DNA of 64,000 bases from Chondrus crispus (lineage: Eukaryota > Rhodophyta > Florideophyceae > Gigartinales > Gigartinaceae): the NCBI RefSeq assembly GCF_000350225.1, contig NW_005178667.1, positions 248,001-312,000 on the forward strand, written 5' to 3'. Shown in pieces: positions 62,322-64,000 of the stretch; within the stretch, counting starts at the first letter, position 1, and the number at the start of each line of letters is the position of its first letter. A program made the position numbers and the translations under genes. The notes beneath the pieces were generated by a model. That model made no database searches. It saw only the letters and a list, made by a program, of their open reading frames with translations, and was not told where the DNA came from.

Positions 62322-64000
62322 TGTAGCATAAACACCCCCAGCGATAGGGGTGTATGCGCAGTTCGACCGAGACCCTTGTCGATCGGGAAGACGGGGGTGA
62401 AGCGTGGCACCAGCTAACGACACCGGGCAGGGGGCCCCGGTTGCGTGGTAGAGCGGGACGGGGAGGACGCAGGCACGCGCGAGCGGTTCGACGCCTCGAC
62501 GCCCCGGCGCGGTACTGGGTAACGATCCAGTACCGACGGGCGGAGGCGGAGCCGGCTCGTGGGCGTGCCGCGCGCGTCCTCATCCGGCGCTCGGTGCCGC
62601 TCTAAGGTAATTAGCGTGCGTTTCCTTAGAATAAGCGGGAAGTCGGACCTTGACAGTCGTATAGAGCACTGAACTCCCCATGTTATCGCGGTGCAGCACT
62701 GTAGCACACGACGCGTATCCCATTATCATAAGTGCCATCTATACCACGTGTAACCGTGTATAATTCACCACCAGCACAGTCTAGGTGTCAGCTCCGTGAA
62801 GCCCTGTCGAAGTACTGACAGTTCTGCCCACGTGTACCCGTGTTATACCTCACGTTTACCCGTGTCATTACTCACGTGCACCCGTGATATACATCACGTT
62901 TATCCGTGCCACTCCCCACGTGTACCCGTATCCCACCCCCACGTGTCACGGGTGTCCTACCTCTTCATTTTAATTAGTTTTTATTATCATATTCCGACGT
63001 CGGCGTCTATATAGCCGACGTCCGACCCTAAGAAAAACACCACGAAGCTTTGGGTCTAGAACTCGGGTTTTTGGAACGGAGTCGTAGCCTCGCGTCGGTC
63101 CCCGTCCTACGACGGTACCCTGCGAGCCTTCTGCGTCCCGATTCCCACCTATCTCTACCGCGCACGTCGTCCCGCTACACACTGCCCTCCGCGCGACAGC
63201 TGTCCTTACCGCTCCGCCCCTCCTGGGCTCTACTTTCCCCCTTTTCCCCTTAATTTCCGTACTGCGTTAGATGCCCGGACCCCGTGCCGGTTACCCCACG
63301 GGTGGTCTCCCGAATCCACGCCCGCGCCCCAAACGCGCGGTGCTCTGATTGAGGGGGATTCCCAATCCTCCCACTCAGTGCACGACATTTTGTTCTCCCG
63401 ACCTAGAAGTCTACGGAGTGTCCCTTATCCCTTATCGTTTTTGTCCTAAGTCGTCTTCCTCTGTCTGAACAGGATTCGACGAGCTCAAGGCTATGATATC
63501 CGGGTCCGAATCGTCCCGTGCTACCCGTCGTCGAGACGTCCCTCTGCCAGTTGCGGCGTGGATCACTCGGAGCTGCTGCGAGGCCCTCCGATAAGCCGAA
63601 AGATTCACGCTCAATACTGTAGCGGAGAAGATCGAAGCGCAACCGTCGGCGCTGCGAGAAAACCTCAAGACTTTTATTGAGGAAACTATCGCGGCACAAG
63701 CCGAGGTACAAGCCCCGCGAGAACGCGACCGACTCTCCGCCCTCGAAGGCGTATTAACCACGGCCTGGATCGTGGATATATCTGCCAGAGTCGATGAGGC
63801 GACCAACCCTCTGAAAGAATAGATCGCTTCCATGACAGAGGAGCTTGATGCCCTTCGTCAAGAGCTTGCCGTCGTGAAGACGCACCGCCCCGATCCGTCG
63901 CCTGGCCCGCAGGGCGGATCGGTGAGGCAAACCCCAGCCACCGCTGCTGTGATCCTTCCGACTATAGTTGGAGTAGCTACTCTCCCTCATGCTGAGGAGT
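62322..64000 (+). mobile_element. CACGTG-rich LTR and gag leader of a retrotransposon that runs off the window
   Basis: TGTAGCATAAACACCCCC at 62322 matches the end of the solo LTR at 47542-48203 in reverse complement, and the similarity goes on through a CGACGCCTCGACGCCCCGG block. 62820-62960 has at least six CACGT(G/T)TA(C) boxes. From 62990 the leader and a gag-like coiled-coil region (EKIEAQPSALRENLKTF, EELDALRQELAVVKTHRP) repeat 15945-16900. The end lies outside the window. The copy is old, with several breaks. Confidence 0.7.

Noticed and set aside
1-64000. CRISPR arrays, rRNA genes, bacterial operon signals
   Set aside because: No regularly spaced repeats, no rRNA-like blocks and no ribosome-binding-site pattern were seen. 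The gene style is eukaryotic.

Overview
The window is nuclear DNA of a eukaryote whose few host genes stand in a sea of mobile elements. Three things suggest a florideophyte red alga such as Chondrus: a mitochondrial glycine-decarboxylase P-protein reading without introns, a secreted vanadium-haloperoxidase-family protein, and long intronless genes separated by nested LTR retrotransposons and cut-and-paste transposons. The species assignment is inference; the sequence alone does not prove it.

Layout. 1-5510: a cluster of unrecognised genes, one with a clear 2-oxoglutarate/Fe(II) dioxygenase fold (HxD...H...R), ending in a convergent gene with an acidic tail. 6120-8080: a Ty3/gypsy fossil. 9262-15682: a young, whole-looking Ty1/copia element whose LTRs differ by one base. 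15683-17618: remnant of a second LTR family whose LTRs are rich in CACGTG palindromes; the same family returns as a solo LTR at 47542-48203 and as LTR plus gag leader at 62322-64000. 19553-23189: a MITE beside an apparently intact piggyBac-like transposon; further ends of this family lie at 25570-25790, 41796 and 42453-42963. 24613-25483 is an assembly gap. 26320-27552: a multi-pass membrane protein. 29190-30774: an array of GGGGCGAC-type motifs followed by a decayed cysteine-protease-like gene. 31004-32050: the N-terminal third of gcvP. 32523-39408: a nearly whole Ty3/gypsy element with a long antisense ORF behind pol. 40166-41698: the haloperoxidase-family gene, which lacks the usual catalytic histidine.

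43179-53965 is best read as a Russian doll: a PIF/Harbinger element (DDE gene plus Myb-like gene) split by a MULE, which is itself split by a Ty1/copia fossil sitting in its terminal inverted repeat (GACAG target duplication) and by a solo LTR sitting in a J-domain cargo gene (CCTCT target duplication). 54531-55980 is a second decayed DDE transposase. 57257-58457 is a gypsy fragment on the minus strand. 59296-61869 is a long GC-rich reading frame of unknown function in a region with LTR-like repeats.

No operons, CRISPR arrays, rRNA or convincing tRNA genes are visible. Apart from the piggyBac transposase and the copia polyprotein, most element genes carry one or a few interruptions, so much of the window records old transposition. 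The genes most likely to be expressed host genes are those at 26320, 31004 (truncated), 40166 and perhaps the cluster at 1-5510.
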